64,000 bases of DNA from Heloderma charlesbogerti (GCA_026122225.1 JANEZZ010001850.1:558001-622000), one strand, 5' to 3'; positions 1 through 12,940 are shown, counted from the stretch's first letter. A program made the numbers and translations. The notes: a model not told the origin generated them from the letters alone.

Positions 1-81
1 CATATGTACAGGAAACACCTGCAGGAAGGGAGCCTTGATGCTCACAGCTGTACATATGAATGCCCCCTCCCTGCAGGTGTT
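1..81. repeat. Two interleaved short palindromes
   Basis: Bases 1-11 are the exact reverse complement of 48-58, and 14-25 of 70-81, so two stems overlap. This resembles the end of a palindromic DNA element cut by the window edge, but no family was recognised. Confidence 0.4.
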
Positions 82-1593
82 GGCGTTGTATGTGCAGACG
101 CCAGAGGAAGAGGTACTTGGCACATGCAATGTCATGGGTGGGGCTAATTGACACAGCCCTGTTCCCCCATCATGCGTTGATCCAGCGTATAAGGGAAATG
201 TCTGAAGAGGGCTATTATCTTGAGCATTTCCCTTTCCCCACCCCTGCTCATGGGGGGCAGCCTCATGTCTCTTATGATGTATAGGACTGCCTTCAATAAG
301 CACACTTTTCTCATAGAGTAAGGCATCAGAAGACAGGATTCTTGCTGTAGCAGCCAAGCCCTATGAAACTGATACCATTTCTCCTGAGATAAGACAAATT
401 TAAGACCACAGTTCACCAAAATATCAAGATTATAAAGTAGTTTTAGAATACAAGCAGTGGTGCAGTTAGGGCTGGACCAAATGACTACCCACAGAACAGT
501 AGCCATCAGGGCAGCAGAAGCAAACTCCATTTTATTCCTGTAGTTATAATGGTACTATGACTTAAGTGAGTTTAAAATGCAAAACTGCACATGCTTAGAG
601 TATTTTTAAAATAAGGAATGGCAAATTGTTTTCTTATTACTATTTAAACGTATCAGGAATGTAGAAGCAGGTGTAAAGCATGGAATGGTGGTTGGGGGTG
701 AAGAGAAATTTTAGTTGTATGCTTCACAATTGAAATAATACACATGGCTACCTAAAGCCCCTCCCCACCCCCCCAGACCATTAAGTCCAGGGTCTAAAGT
801 TACTTAGCTGCACCACTGAATACAAGACATATTCCTTTTTTTCTTCAGTTTGGACATAACTTCAAAAATTACAAATCGAAGAAAAAAGAAGTAAGAACAC
901 TTCGCAAAAGTCCATTTTAGAGGCCCATATTGACTTGAAAACAAATCTATTAGATCACGCAGGCTGACAAAAATGGGCCAGAGAATGCTGTATTTGGTAA
1001 CCATAGCAACCATAAGCTCCTACTTATTTGTCAAGTAACCATGTGAAAGCATGCAATTTAGAAGCTTTAGGGAATGAAGGTTGTCTGCCTTTTCTCCCCT
1101 TTTCTTTAACCCCCCCCCCCAATCATGTTTTTATAGTGCTTGTGCTGTAGCCTTCTGATTCAGGGACATTATTGGGAAAGAATAATCAATTGTTCTCATT
1201 TGGCTAAGCATACTTGCTTTTCAGCATCAGGGGGAAATAGAAATGTACCATGTCAGCATGTGACTGCCATTTTATGTTTGCTCTCACTTAGTGCCCATAC
1301 AGGGCAGCATTAGGTGTCTTCCATACCCAACCAAGCCACTTGCTTCCCTCCTTTGTCTAACAGTAGATCAAATAGGTAAGCCTACAATGACCTTAGGGAT
1401 ATTGGAACACTTCTAGCAACATGCCCTGATCACTTTGCCTGACACATCAGTGTTGCACAGTGACACTCTATCACCACATCATGGCAAATGGGCAGAAGCC
1501 TCTATGAGATGAAAGAACCCGAAGGACCAAAACAAACATTATTTTAAATCTGTGCCAAGCAACTACTTCATTTTTCATTTTCACTCTAGGACC
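82..1593. other. NALCN intron, no recognised feature
   Basis: Part of the NALCN intron downstream of the S4-S5 exon. I looked for the next NALCN exon, which should encode the domain II pore loop on the minus strand, and did not find it. The short open frames here have no familiar motifs or splice context. Homopolymer runs (C near 1110, A near 1670) are ordinary. Confidence 0.5.
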
Positions 1594-1776
1594 CCCAATC
1601 TGGACCTTAAAAGCCCTTTTGCCCCCATGCTGGGGTCCTGATCCAAATTTACTGTAGAGTAAAAATGAAAAAAAAAAAGACACAAATTTAAAGTAATGTA
1701 TGTGTGGGCCCCAAGGCACTAACCACAGAGAAGAACCTGGAGGTCCATAGTGAATGTAAATTCAGTTTCTGGGCTT
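1594..1776. repeat. Unclassified interspersed repeat, copy 1
   Basis: This stretch recurs at 2850-3034 in the same orientation, with many substitutions and small indels. Shared blocks include the segment around 'cttaaaagccc', the segment around 'ccaaatttact', and 'ccccaaggcacta' followed by 'agagaagaacctg'. No terminal inverted repeat, tRNA-like box or LINE protein similarity was seen, so the family is unnamed here. Confidence 0.6.
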
Positions 1777-2849
1777 CAGCTGTAGAACCTCTCTGGCTTC
1801 TGTAAACCACTTCAGTTTGGTTGGAGTGGAACCAGTTGGTTCTGCCCATCCCTAGAAAATGGGGAGGGGGGATTAAAGATTTCTTGTGGCATCAGGGGAA
1901 CTGTGAAAAACTGATTTTCCAATTTTATAGAAGTGCAAAAGAGAAAAAAGGAATTTGACATGTTGGAAAGATGTCTATTTGTCCAACAAAGAGCAAAGTT
2001 GCACAATGTTGGAAGGCCATGATGAAGAGTAAGAAACTTGAAAGTCTGTATGCATGTTGCATTAATTGTTAGTTTGTTTCTTCTTTTAGTGTGTATGCTA
2101 TAGCATAATGACATTTCCCATGTGCTCATTTGGACATCATTTAACAGGAAAGCATTCTAAGTTCTAATTATCAGTTGGTGCCCCAAGGCTTTATTATGCA
2201 TCGACCTTCAATTTAATTACAGCTAGAGGAACAGTGGAATGGAACTGTAGATTCTCCCTAGATGAGAAGTGTATATTTCTGATTCACTGTGATCCCTCAT
2301 TCACTGTGATCCCTGCTGGTTAACAACAGCTATAATAGTAGCTTAAGAGAGGGGGCATGCTCTAGTTTAAAATCACCTTGTTGTGCTAGTGCAAAGGTTG
2401 ACCACCACATACTTCAGGGATGAACTCCAGATTCTATGCAAGAATTCACATAGTTGCCCTGATCCACCAGGCAAATACAGCCACAGAGAAGCAAGCTTCC
2501 ATCTGAAAGACAGTCCTGCAGAATCATTTGCCTCACCGGATTCCCATATCCAGGACCCAAGTGGCACTTGCAGTAGTATCCTTGCCTAACAGGTACCCAA
2601 GTGCCAGCAATAATATGCAACAATGAATGATAATTGGAACAGCCAATAAAACTCTACAGACTGTTAAGAAACAAAACAAAACAAAAAACCTCAGGCAAGA
2701 AATCCACCAGCCACATCATAAAACCAAAACTGATATCAATCACTGGAGAAGGGATGTTAAAAATAAAACATTTTGGCTTGCTGATGAAGCACAACTAGGG
2801 ATGTGGCCAGGCAGACATTAATTTAAATCTGAGTCTATCAACTATATCG
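1777..2849. other. NALCN intron, no recognised feature
   Basis: A tiny tandem duplication ('attcactgtgatccct' twice) lies at about 2282-2314. The rest, including 2360-2620 which has overlapping short frames on both strands, was not recognised. Confidence 0.4.
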
Positions 2850-3034
2850 ATTTGGATCTTAAAAGCCCCTTTATCCACATTGTAGAGTCCCAATCCAAAT
2901 TTACTCTGGAGTAAAAATGAAAAAAGAGATAGCTGCTAGACACAGATTTAAAGTATTGTCTGTGCTGGCCCCAAGGCACTAAGCACAGAGAAGAACCTGA
3001 ATAACCACAGTTAATGTAAATTCAGGTTCCTGTC
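2850..3034. repeat. Unclassified interspersed repeat, copy 2
   Basis: Diverged direct copy of 1594-1776, about 1.26 kb away. The copy continues over roughly the same length and shares the same internal order of blocks, so this is either one repeat family inserted twice or an old local duplication. Confidence 0.6.
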
Positions 3035-3676
3035 TTAAATCTATGAGATAAGGATCAGCAGGACTCATACTGCTCACTTTCCCATAAATTAAGACTAGGT
3101 CTACACATTTATTTTCTTATTTTAACACATTTATATCTTATTTTTTAGTTCTGAGTGACCATCCAAGGCAGGGTAACCGTAACCAAAAAAAAGTAAAACA
3201 TACTTATAAAATGAAGTGATACAAATAAAAAAATCATGATCATAAACAGAATGCACAGCAAAGAGTAAAAAAATTACATAATCACATGTGCCTTAGTAAC
3301 ATGCAGCAGAATGAGGTGATACTCTGAAGTGAGAGCTTGGACTGTACTACTTCAGAATGCTGGTGGGAGATCTCATTTTTACATGCATTCCTATGTTAAA
3401 AGAACTTCCTTCAAGTAGAAAACTAGCAAATCAGAGGGAAATGTTCTAGCCCATCCTTCTCCGTGTTATGCTAGTTTTCTACCCGCCTAAAAGTATTTGT
3501 TTTGTTTTTTAAGGTAGGAATTTAAAACCATGATCCCCTACCTGGAGCATGTAGGATCTATTCTATTCTAGTCTAACAGGACTCTAATGCCTCATTTCCA
3601 CTTTATACTGCCGCATCTGTGATCTACATATGTACCCTCCAAAATGGGTTAGAAACAGCCATCAATTATTTTTAAA

Positions 3677-3718
<42 letters not shown>

Positions 3719-5056
3719 TGTCTACAGCACCTCAACCAAAACTAACTGCTTTGCATAAGAGAAAAAGAAGGACATGCCTGGCCAACAGTCATATAGTCTA
3801 AAAGAGGCATAAGTCAAGGCTGTGACACAAAAGGGTTGGGGGACTGTGATTCAAACAATATGACGCAAAGGTCTAATGAGCTCCTTGATGTTCAGATCAA
3901 AGTGATGGGCATCTCATCAATGACAAAATTCTATTCATGGGTCTCATATACTTAGAAACCATTTTATGAGTGTACCATCATAGCCATCCCAATTATTATT
4001 TGTAAGTCTTTCAGCAATGCAGAATATTGTCATCCGTTCTCAGTGTTTAAGTCTGAATTGTACGCTCCCACCTATGTTACTTTGTAAAGTGCCATGTACA
4101 TTCACAGTGGTTTACTAATTATGAATGGAAATCTGACAGTTCTGGAGTATGTGGTGAAAAGATTATGCCTTTTCCTCTAGAACCAATAATTTTCTTAACG
4201 CAAGGAAATTTATCCATATCCATTTCAAGTTTCCATTATATCTGCATAATCGTTAAAAAAAACATTTTTCTTAGTGTTTGAAAAAAAAAACCCCTCACTT
4301 TAGTCAGGCTAGTCAGAGTGGTTGAATAATATATTTTCTCTCTCACTTGCCATCCTACATTTTCTATATTGGGAGCTAATTAGAAATAGATGCTTAACTC
4401 TTTTATACATGATTGTGACACTTCCTTATTCATTCCAGTTTAATTGCTCTGGCCATCATACCTTCAATAAAAAAAACAGTGATAATGGGAAAGTAACTTT
4501 GGCTCACTTATATCAATAAATTATTTGGGACTCCAATCCACATAAATTCAGTCTAGCAGATCATTGAGAAAACTGCATTATTTTTCTTCAAAGCAGTGTG
4601 TTTCACTTATTACATTAGCACCAGTTGCCCAGTGAATTTCCATTTCTCATTCTGCTGTGAATAAATTAACTATTATTTAAGTGTAAGTGTAAATCATATG
4701 CAGGTTAAGAGCAACCATTTTGGGAAATGCAGTCGTGTAGTTCAATCTGATAGCATGTCAAAGTTTCAATAATGTACCCATCAGAGTGGCTTCTTATACA
4801 CAATTGTTTCAGAAAAGAGTTATAAAATTTGTTATAAGCATTTAGTGCTTGTATCTCCTGTCAGATAACTTTATAACATCCAGCACCACAGGAGCTATTA
4901 GCAGAAATAATACCTATTGTGGTGCATAAGAGACTATCCAGGACTGTATCCAAGAAAATTGTCCACAAATCACCAGGTGTAAAGGGAGAAAACCAGCCAC
5001 ACAAGCAATGAGGCTTAAATGCAATATACTGACACTGATAATTTATTTCTATACAG
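3035..5056. other. NALCN intron, AT-rich
   Basis: AT-rich intronic DNA without recognised exon or transposon protein. It includes the dinucleotide microsatellite listed separately. Around 3100-3260 there is an A/T-rich segment that could be a worn LINE tail, but I could not place it. Confidence 0.4.
3681..3717. repeat. (AT)n microsatellite
   Basis: An uninterrupted run of about 18 TA/AT units preceded by a short A run. Pure dinucleotide repeats of this length are usually length-polymorphic. Confidence 0.95.
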
Positions 5057-5131
5057 CAGCCTTCCCAAGCTTGGTGCCCTCCAGATGTGTTGGACTAACA
5101 CATCTGGAGGGCACTAGGTTGGGGAAGGCTG
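5057..5131. mobile_element. 75-bp palindromic hAT-type MITE
   Basis: The element is almost a pure hairpin: it starts CAGCCTTCCC and ends GGGAAGGCTG, with long inner arms meeting at about 5090. It is flanked by 8-base near-identical direct repeats, 'ctatacag' at 5049-5056 and 'gtatacag' at 5132-5139, as expected of a hAT-type insertion. The inner 'ccctccagatgt' motif is shared with longer elements at 12240, 44289 and 53443, so this looks like a collapsed member of that family. Confidence 0.75.
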
Positions 5132-5196
5132 GTATACAGGGTGTACCTACCAAGTCAATGTGTCACCAGCAGATTGTCACCACTATTGACTACTTA

Positions 5197-5285
5197 CAGT
5201 GCAATCCTAACTACGTTTACTCAGAAGTAAGTCCCACTGTTTTCAACAGGGCTTACTCCCAAGGAAGTGCGCATAGGATTGTAGC
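5197..5285. mobile_element. Short palindromic repeat, family A
   Basis: Ends are inverted ('gtgcaatcctaa' against 'ataggattgtag') and the middle carries the mirror motifs 'cagaagtaagtccc' and 'gggcttactcc'. The same design occurs at 11418, 12101, 26985, 28941, 29801 and 54282 in this window, in both orientations. It behaves as a non-autonomous DNA element; the transposase source is not known from the sequence. Confidence 0.65.
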
Positions 5286-5289
5286 CGAT

Positions 5290-5492
5290 GGGTAGTATCC
5301 AATGTTAGACCCATTGAAATGAATGGGTCATGACTAACCTAAGTCTCATTCATTTCAATGGATCTACTTTATTTATTTATTTATTTATTTAATTTCTATA
5401 CTGCCCAATAGCTGAAACTCTCTGGGCGGTTGACAAAAATTGAAACCACAGAGTGCAATTAGTCTATGCAGGACTAATGTTGGATACTACCC
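5290..5492. mobile_element. MITE interrupted by an L2 tail
   Basis: Outer ends form a 19-base inverted repeat with two mismatches (5290-5308 against 5474-5492, beginning GGGTAGTATCCAA). Inside are mirrored 'cattgaaatgaatg' and 'cattcatttcaatg' arms. At about 5370-5450 it contains an (ATTT)n run followed by 'ctctgggcggtt', the 3' end of an L2-type LINE in minus orientation, so a short L2 tail appears to have inserted into an older MITE. Confidence 0.7.
5370..5450 (-). mobile_element. L2-type LINE 3' tail fragment
   Basis: Reading on the minus strand, 'aaccgcccagag' is followed by 'attgggcagtatag' and an (AAAT)n tail. This matches the 3' end of the large L2 copy at 55218-56660. Only the last 80 bases are present, typical of strong 5' truncation during target-primed reverse transcription. 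Confidence 0.7.
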
Positions 5493-5494
5493 TT

Positions 5495-5946
5495 AGGGAA
5501 TAATCCTATGGCCGCTAGTCAGTGGCTAGACGGCCATAGGATATCTCGTTTTCTGGGTACTGACCTCAAAGCCTGCGCTCTGAGGTCAGTTCCCAGAAAA
5601 CTGACCCTTTTCCCCTTCTGCGCTGCCTTGTAGGCAGCACAGGACAGTCCCACACTCTGCGCTCTGAAGAGGAGTGCAGAGCGGCCAAAACAGGGCATTC
5701 AGGGGGGCGTTCCAGGGTGGGGACGGCGGAAATGCCAGTATGACACATCCTATGTGTTATCCGGCAGCTTCCTCCCCCGCTCCGCCTTCCCGCAGCTAGA
5801 TGGCCGAAATTGGCTGCCTATCCACAAATGCAGGTCAGGAGAAGCGCAGAAGGAACGATCCCCTCCATGCTTCTCCTGCCCTGCATTAGATAGGAGGTTG
5901 CCTCCGAGTTTGGAGGCGGCCACCTAACCCCATAGGATTGTGCCCT
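5495..5946. mobile_element. 452-bp MITE with AGGG...CCCT ends
   Basis: Ends are inverted: AGGGAATAATCCTATGG at 5495-5511 against CCATAGGATTGTGCCCT at 5930-5946. The interior is GC-richer than the surrounding intron and contains further inverted segments (about 5545-5605). The ends resemble those of the smaller elements at 9420 and 45258. No transposase frame is present. Target duplication was not clear. Confidence 0.65.
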
Positions 5947-7315
<1,369 letters not shown>

Positions 7316-7632
7316 GACTGGGTTTGGTGATCATTGCCACCCATGGTGGCTTAAATAAGTCACTGTAGTTTGTGGCATGTGCCAGGGGCCCATGGGCACC
7401 CATTCTGTAACCCACCTTCCACCCTCGTAGGTTGTCATGTCATTCGAACCTAGCAAGGATTGTAGATAGTTTGTTAACCACGCTAAAAAGCCACCCTCAG
7501 TGGGTTCAGACAACATGACAATCTATGAGGGGGGTTGGGTTATGGAATGTACATTCAGGGGCACCTGGCGCATGCCACAAATCACTGTGGCTTATTTAAG
7601 CCACCACGGGTGGCAATTATCTAAACCTGGCC
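7316..7632. mobile_element. Fold-back MITE with ~85-base arms
   Basis: The left arm (about 7316-7400) and right arm (about 7550-7632) are inverted copies: both contain 'attgccaccc', 'ggtggcttaaataag' and 'tttgtggcatg' in opposite strands. The spacer holds no transposase. This is a non-autonomous DNA element of fold-back type; related motifs occur at the ends of the longer element at 22513-23771. Confidence 0.65.
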
Positions 7633-9120
7633 AGAGTTAAAGTTGTAAATTAATGCAACGTACCCCAAGAATAATTAAACTACAATACCGCAAGCATACT
7701 AGCTTTTCTGAAATTGAACACTGCATTTAAATGCAGCTATTTGAACACTGATGTGACCCCACTGAAATCTGCCTCTTCCTGCCTGAAAACCTGAAAAACC
7801 TGAAAACCTAAAACCTGAAATGGTCCCTCAGGGTTAAACATTTTGGCAACATTTCAGAAAACACTATTTTCAAGACACAAAACATTTTAATGCAAGTTCT
7901 AGAATGTCTTTGCACTTGTTTAATTATGTGATTAGCACAGACCTTAGCCTGTGGTGATGCTAAACATATCACTAGAAATTGCATTTCTCATTGTTTTTGT
8001 AGTTATTGCAGGGGGTGTCAGGATCAAGACCATGACATGTAAGGAAAAAGATTAATCCTTTCCTCCTGCATTATGATCTCTATGAAAATGCTCCACCCCA
8101 AAAGTGACTATTTGGCTCAGGAGGTAAGTTTCCATTGGTGCCAATGGGAGCTTCCTTCTCCAGGTGGGTAGGGGGAGGCTCATTGGGCCCATGAACAGGA
8201 AAAAGGGTTAAACCTCCCTCCCTGTGCACCATGGATGGTGGACTTGATTGATTGACCTCCTCCCTACAGCAAGTAACTGTTGAGTTTTTTTTAAAAAAGA
8301 GACATCATCCAATGATGTGTTTAGTGTTACATTAGTTTGACCCTTACCACACTTGTTTTCTGTTTCCTTCCTCTCTAGCTGCAGGATTAAAATTCCCACC
8401 AGAACTGCATTACCTATCTACCTATCTATCTATCTTGCACAGCTTTTTAAAGGTCTGAGAACCTCAGAAATCTTGCTTTTCTTGGGACCAGGAGGAGGTT
8501 ATCCAATGTAACTATCACCCCACAATTATGCAGAACTGAGATTCTGAGACAAAACATAACAATAACTGCATACAAATTTTAAATGGGATAAATGGACTTT
8601 AGGGTGAAACTGCTCTTAAAGTAGTTTCTCCTTAAATACCCTTGTTTTGTTTCACAGTCTGAGCAGCTTTCCACTTAACTGTTTTGCTATAGGTGCCCCC
8701 ACCCACACCTAAATTACCTTAATTGACATTTAAGTAGCACATTAATCTTTCCAGGAACTGTTTTACTAGCCCATTTGTTTTCACTAAGAGAGAAAAGGGC
8801 AGGGCACTATTCAAAGCACTCTGTCACCACCAATCCCTAGATTTATTCATATGAACATGGGCCAGGTACTTTGAGGATCAGAGGCAAGCAACTGAGTACC
8901 ATGTAGCTCAATGAAGCTTAAATCATTATGGTAGTGTGAGGACTGGCTTACATGCTGCAATTTTAAATGTTAGTTTGGCTGCACTGGATTTCATTTAATA
9001 TTTATACTTTCTTGCAAAAATTACACCAACAGTGTCCAACACACTTAAGATTGTCCATGCAAAGAAATGATAATTTTACTACAGGTGAGGATTCTGTGAT
9101 GCCTACTGCTTGTATTATTA
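7633..9120. other. NALCN intron, unassigned
   Basis: Contains a short run of 'cctgaaaa' units (about 7780-7820) and a (TATC)n microsatellite. The stretch 8040-8215 has weakly mirrored ends ('ttaatcctttcctcc' and 'gggttaaacctcc') that may be a degraded DNA element. No exon. Confidence 0.4.
8411..8435. repeat. (CTAT)n microsatellite
   Basis: About six slightly imperfect CTAT units. Confidence 0.85.
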
Positions 9121-9352
9121 TTTATTACATTTTCATTCTACCTGTCCTCCAATGTACTCAGAGCACCAGATATGCTCCCCATGTTATCCTCTCAACAACC
9201 CTGTGAGGTAGGGGAGAGAGAGAGAAAGAGAAAGAGAGAGAGAGATTGCCCAAAAATCACCGAATAAACTTCATGACTGAGTGGGAATTTAAACTTGGAT
9301 CCCTCCAGTCCTATCCAACACTCTATCCACTGCATTACACTGGCTCTCATAC
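9121..9352 (-). mobile_element. MIR-like tRNA-derived SINE
   Basis: On the minus strand it opens with a tRNA-like head ('ccagtgtaatgcagtgg' then 'agagtgttgga'), passes through a core containing 'ttgggcaat', then 'ctacctcacagggttgttg', and ends near an A/T-rich 3' tail. This is the CORE/MIR design, mobilised in trans by an L2-type LINE. The same family occurs on the plus strand at 61503-61710 and, truncated, at 52727-52818. A (GA)n expansion interrupts it at 9211-9245. Confidence 0.75.
9211..9245. repeat. (GA)n microsatellite inside SINE
   Basis: A purine run of GAGA and GAAA units lying within the SINE core, so it grew after insertion of the SINE. Confidence 0.85.
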
Positions 9353-9419
9353 TCCACTTTCAAAGTATACCTTCTGCAATACATCAAGTAAGAAGGTTTC
9401 AGTTTTCTGTAAGTAATTA

Positions 9420-9553
9420 AGGGTATAATCTTATGCATGTTTAGATAGAAAAACATCCTACAACTCCCAGTGCTCCCCAGCTAACATGGCTGGCTGGGGA
9501 ATGCTGGGCATTGTAGGACTTTTTTTGTCTAAAAATGCATAAGATTGTGCCCT
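9420..9553. mobile_element. 134-bp palindromic MITE, AGGG...CCCT ends
   Basis: The first 19 bases (AGGGTATAATCTTATGCAT) and the last 19 are inverted copies differing at three positions. The arms continue inward with 'tttagatagaaaaa' mirrored by 'tttttttgtctaaa' and 'ctacaactcccag' mirrored by 'ctgggcattgtag'. Same family as 45258-45357 and probably 47656-47750. No clear target duplication. Confidence 0.75.
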
Positions 9554-9976
9554 AAATTGTATTGGTTGTTGAAAGGAAAGGCAACGGTGGCCAGCCGAGA
9601 AAAAAAATCTACTTGGAAATATATGAGCAGTTGGGTGAGTTGTATGTTCAGCCCAGTCTGGATCTTACAACCACCCACCTAGAGCAAGGCTGCTTTTTCA
9701 TTTTCAATCGGAGGGAAGAATTATGAAGAAAATTCTTTGCAACAGGAACATTGTTGACAGTGGTCCCCAAACAACTAAATCCAAATGCAACATACTACAG
9801 CACTAGTCTGAACCTCTGCTGCATTTGCTGGAATAGATCAACACTAGCCAGCCCTAGCTTCCAACTTTAATCACATTCATTCATTCAGCATCTTTCCCGC
9901 AGCTTTGATTTTCATGATTCTACCAGTGTATATACTTATACTTCCACCAGTGGTAAGGCTGCCAAGAGAGGTTACT

Positions 9977-10304
9977 GACCCAATTTGCATGTTGTCAACA
10001 ATCTATGGTTTGTTAACCATGGGTTGTTGAAAATGAAGAAGGAGCTAACAAGTGAGTATGCTGGTTCCCGGCCACCCACCTCCTCCCACTGCACTAAACA
10101 ATCCATGGCTATTGGCTCAAACTCTGGGTTCTCTCTCCCCCAACAACAGAGAGTTCCAGGTCTGGATGTCAAGATAAACAATCACAGAGGGAACAGCCAG
10201 CCAGCCAGCTGGAAATGAGCACACTTGCTTGCTCCTGCTTGTTCAGTTACTGAGGGTTTAAACAAACCTTGAAATGTGAACCATCATGACATGTGAACTG
10301 GGCC
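9977..10304. mobile_element. Probable MITE, diverged terminal inverted repeat
   Basis: The start GACCCAATTTGCATG and the reverse complement of the end (GGCCCAGTTCACATG) align with four mismatches. The interior is rich in 'ggtttgttaacc'-like mirrored words. No transposase. Low-to-moderate confidence because no target duplication is visible. Confidence 0.45.
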
Positions 10305-10349
10305 AATATAGTACTCCAAGGACCTTGGAAGAAGGGCATTATACATATG

Positions 10350-10508
10350 TAGGGCACAATTCAACCAAAGCTAAGCACTTTTAAATCCTGTTGGTTTTAG
10401 TCGGGAAGAACTAAGCATGTGCTTAATTCTTCTGCTGAATCACTGAGGTCTAACTGGATTTAGTGGTATTTACTCCAGGATAACTGTGCACAGGACTGCA
10501 ACTAAATT
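10350..10508. repeat. Degenerate palindromic repeat (family A-like)
   Basis: Begins 'gggcacaattcaacc' and ends 'caggactgcaact', with inner words such as 'tttactccagg' resembling family A, but longer and more decayed. Assignment is tentative. Confidence 0.35.
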
Positions 10509-11417
10509 GGGCTGTTTGTGTCACCTATACATACATTTTAAGAAGAACAATGTGGAATTAGAATACTGGTTTTCTTTACAAAAGAGCACACAAATTGTGT
10601 TGCAAATAAAAGTACTTGTGTGGTTTGGAAGATGAGTGGCAGCCACAGTGGTTAGAAAGAGTGACTGATGTACTGAAGAAGAAAAATAGGGAAGACTAAT
10701 AAATATTTCAGTCTCTGATACACAGTGGGGAAGCCTAGGCAGGTGAAAAATAGGTCTGGCGGATAAATTGGTGTGTGTTTAACATGGGAATTCCTTTCCC
10801 AGCTACTTCTTTGCTGCTTGGCTGGAGATATTGTAGACCTGTCATCATAAATATTAGAATGTTGGAGGATTTGCCTAACCACCAGAAGTATCTAGGTGAA
10901 CATAATCATTTGACCCAAGCTGAGAGATATGTTACATCATTCCCGAGGAATTTGATTGCTTGCGGATATAGTGGATTTCCAACTTGCATGCTGACACAAA
11001 TGGTAATGTATTTTTCAACCTCCCCTGTCATTTGCTGGTAGGAGATTTGGATTACAGAAGGTGACCTAAATCTTTCAGTGTGGCAGATGCTTCTGCTTGC
11101 AAAACATATGTATCGTTATACAGTAAATTTAATGAAGATGGCTATAAAAAGCAGATTTGATAAGATAAGCATTCTTTATAATGGTGTGTAGGATCTATGC
11201 TTTGCTACGCTGACTGATTCAAGAATAATTTCTAAAGCACTTGCAGTCAGGTGTCCTCTGGTTTCATTTTATTAAAAGAACACCCCTCTTTTTCAAATAT
11301 CAAATAAAAAGGTCACACTTATCTTGAGTGTATCTATTGCTAAAGGAAAAGTCAATTGTGTCTGGCTTAGAAATTATTGCAAGGATTTTCCTAACCCACC
11401 AGAGTATCTAGAAATTT
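10509..11417. other. NALCN intron, no recognised feature
   Basis: No exon, LINE protein or inverted-repeat element recognised. The open frames at 10652-10882 (-) and 10775-11041 (+) overlap each other and show no motif. Confidence 0.5.
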
Positions 11418-11510
11418 ACAGTGCAATCTTACACATGTCTCCTCAGAAGTAAGCCCCATTGAGTTCAGTGGGACTTACTGCTAGGTAAATGTTTATAAGA
11501 TTGCAGCCTT
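11418..11510. mobile_element. Short palindromic repeat, family A
   Basis: 'gtgcaatctta' at the left mirrors 'taagattgcagc' at the right, with 'cagaagtaagccccattga' and 'gggacttactgc' inside. Same design as 5197-5285. Confidence 0.7.
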
Positions 11511-12100
11511 AATTATCTAGAGCTGCAGTTGATTAATCAGATCTTCTTTGATTAATCCGTTAATACGTTACATATTGCAAAATCTCAAGGAAAAGGTCTC
11601 TTTAAGGAACTTGAGAAGGACAGTTTCTATCTAAGATGTATATGAGCTAACTTATAAGTTGACAAAAATAATCTACTCATTCTTAGATGGGAAGGCTGTC
11701 TTCAATATTTTCTTTTAAAATCAAATTTGGGAATACAGAAACTTTTGTATTATAGTAGAACACTCAAATACAAATGGCTTCAAAATAAATTGAACTGATT
11801 TTAATCTGGAATGGAAAAATAATGTGTATTCCTGTATTTTAATAAATGTGAATGGTGCTTTAAAATTCTCTTTCACATTTAAAATCCTACATAATTTAGG
11901 AGTGCATACTTTACAATACTGGTCCATTTAGATCCAACAATTTAAGCTTTATTATTACAGATTGTTTCCAATGAAACGTGGCCCATGGGAACTATTCTGT
12001 TAACAAGACTTTCAGCAGCCGTGAAAGCTGCTGAATTTAATTATATATTTTTAATTATATATTAAAAATATAATTTTTTATTGGTAGACAAAAGACTAAT
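11511..12100. other. NALCN intron, AT-rich, unassigned
   Basis: AT-rich; ends in a run of A/T words around 12040-12080. No recognised element. Confidence 0.5.
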
Positions 12101-12172
12101 GCTGCAATCCTATACCCACTTATCTAGGAGTAAGCCCCATTTGACTTAATGGTACTTCTAAGTAGATACTAG
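12101..12172. mobile_element. Short palindromic repeat, family A (decayed)
   Basis: Left end 'gctgcaatcctata' and inner 'ggagtaagccccatt' followed by 'ggtacttctaagtag' match family A; the right terminus has decayed. Confidence 0.55.
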
Positions 12173-12239
12173 GAGGCGTGTGCAAAAAATGCTTTAGATC
12201 CTGCTTCAGATAAGAGGTTGCTTGATCTCCGACCACTTG

Positions 12240-12374
12240 CAAAGTTGGCAACATATGGCCCTCCACAGGTTTTGGCCTATAACTCCCATGCTCCTTCACC
12301 ATTGGCTGTGCTGGATTGAGCTGATGGGACTTGTATGTCAAAACATCTGGAGGGCCACAAGTTGCCCAACCCTG
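12240..12374. mobile_element. hAT-like MITE, CAGGGTTGG-type ends
   Basis: Inverted ends: 'gttggcaac' then 'ggccctcca' at left, and 'tggagggcc' then 'gttgcccaaccctg' at right. The middle has 'tataactcccatg' and 'tgatgggactt'. This is the family also seen at 5057, 44289 and 53443. No clear target duplication. Confidence 0.6.
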
Positions 12375-12375
12375 G

Positions 12376-12929
12376 CTTACAGCCTACCCTGTGCTCTGCC
12401 TCAGATTTGGAAAGCCTGAAGCTTCATATGGCTCCCCATTGACTATAAAGGGGAAATCAACAAATGGATGTAACAGTAAATTGTTATCTGCTAAAATGTA
12501 GAATCCTCATATGTTCAAGGACGTTTCATTGCTGGCACATTTTCTGGATAGATTTTGCAGATCATCAGTTGAATATGGAAAAGTTGTTCAGATTTCCATA
12601 AGTTCAGAATACAGAACTCTTCTCAGTTGACTGGACTCTGTTCACAATTTTTAAAAGATTTATCTGCGCCATTCATTATTTACCCTTTATGTATTATTAA
12701 TTACTTTCATTTCAATTTCTTTATCCATAATTTATGAGTGCGACTGAGTTTTTTATTTTTAAAAATGGAATTCATTTGTAGCATTGGCTGTGGCTGAAAA
12801 CAGTATTTTTGTCTCTCTAGAATTCTTTTTTCCTGAACTTCCTTATCACGCCAAGTGTTTGTCTAACCTAAATGTTGCAATTTCTGTGTTAGCAACTAAA
12901 CAAACAAAACTATTGGTTTAGGATTTGGT
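12376..12929. other. NALCN intron before BovB insertion
   Basis: AT-rich, no recognised feature; ends at the left copy of the BovB target duplication (12930-12940). Confidence 0.5.
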
Positions 12930-12940
12930 AGCAAGAGTTT

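Noticed and set aside
5495..5946. CpG-island promoter
   Set aside because: The G+C-rich stretch is bounded by inverted transposon ends and lies deep inside a NALCN intron; similar G+C-rich interiors occur in other MITEs here.
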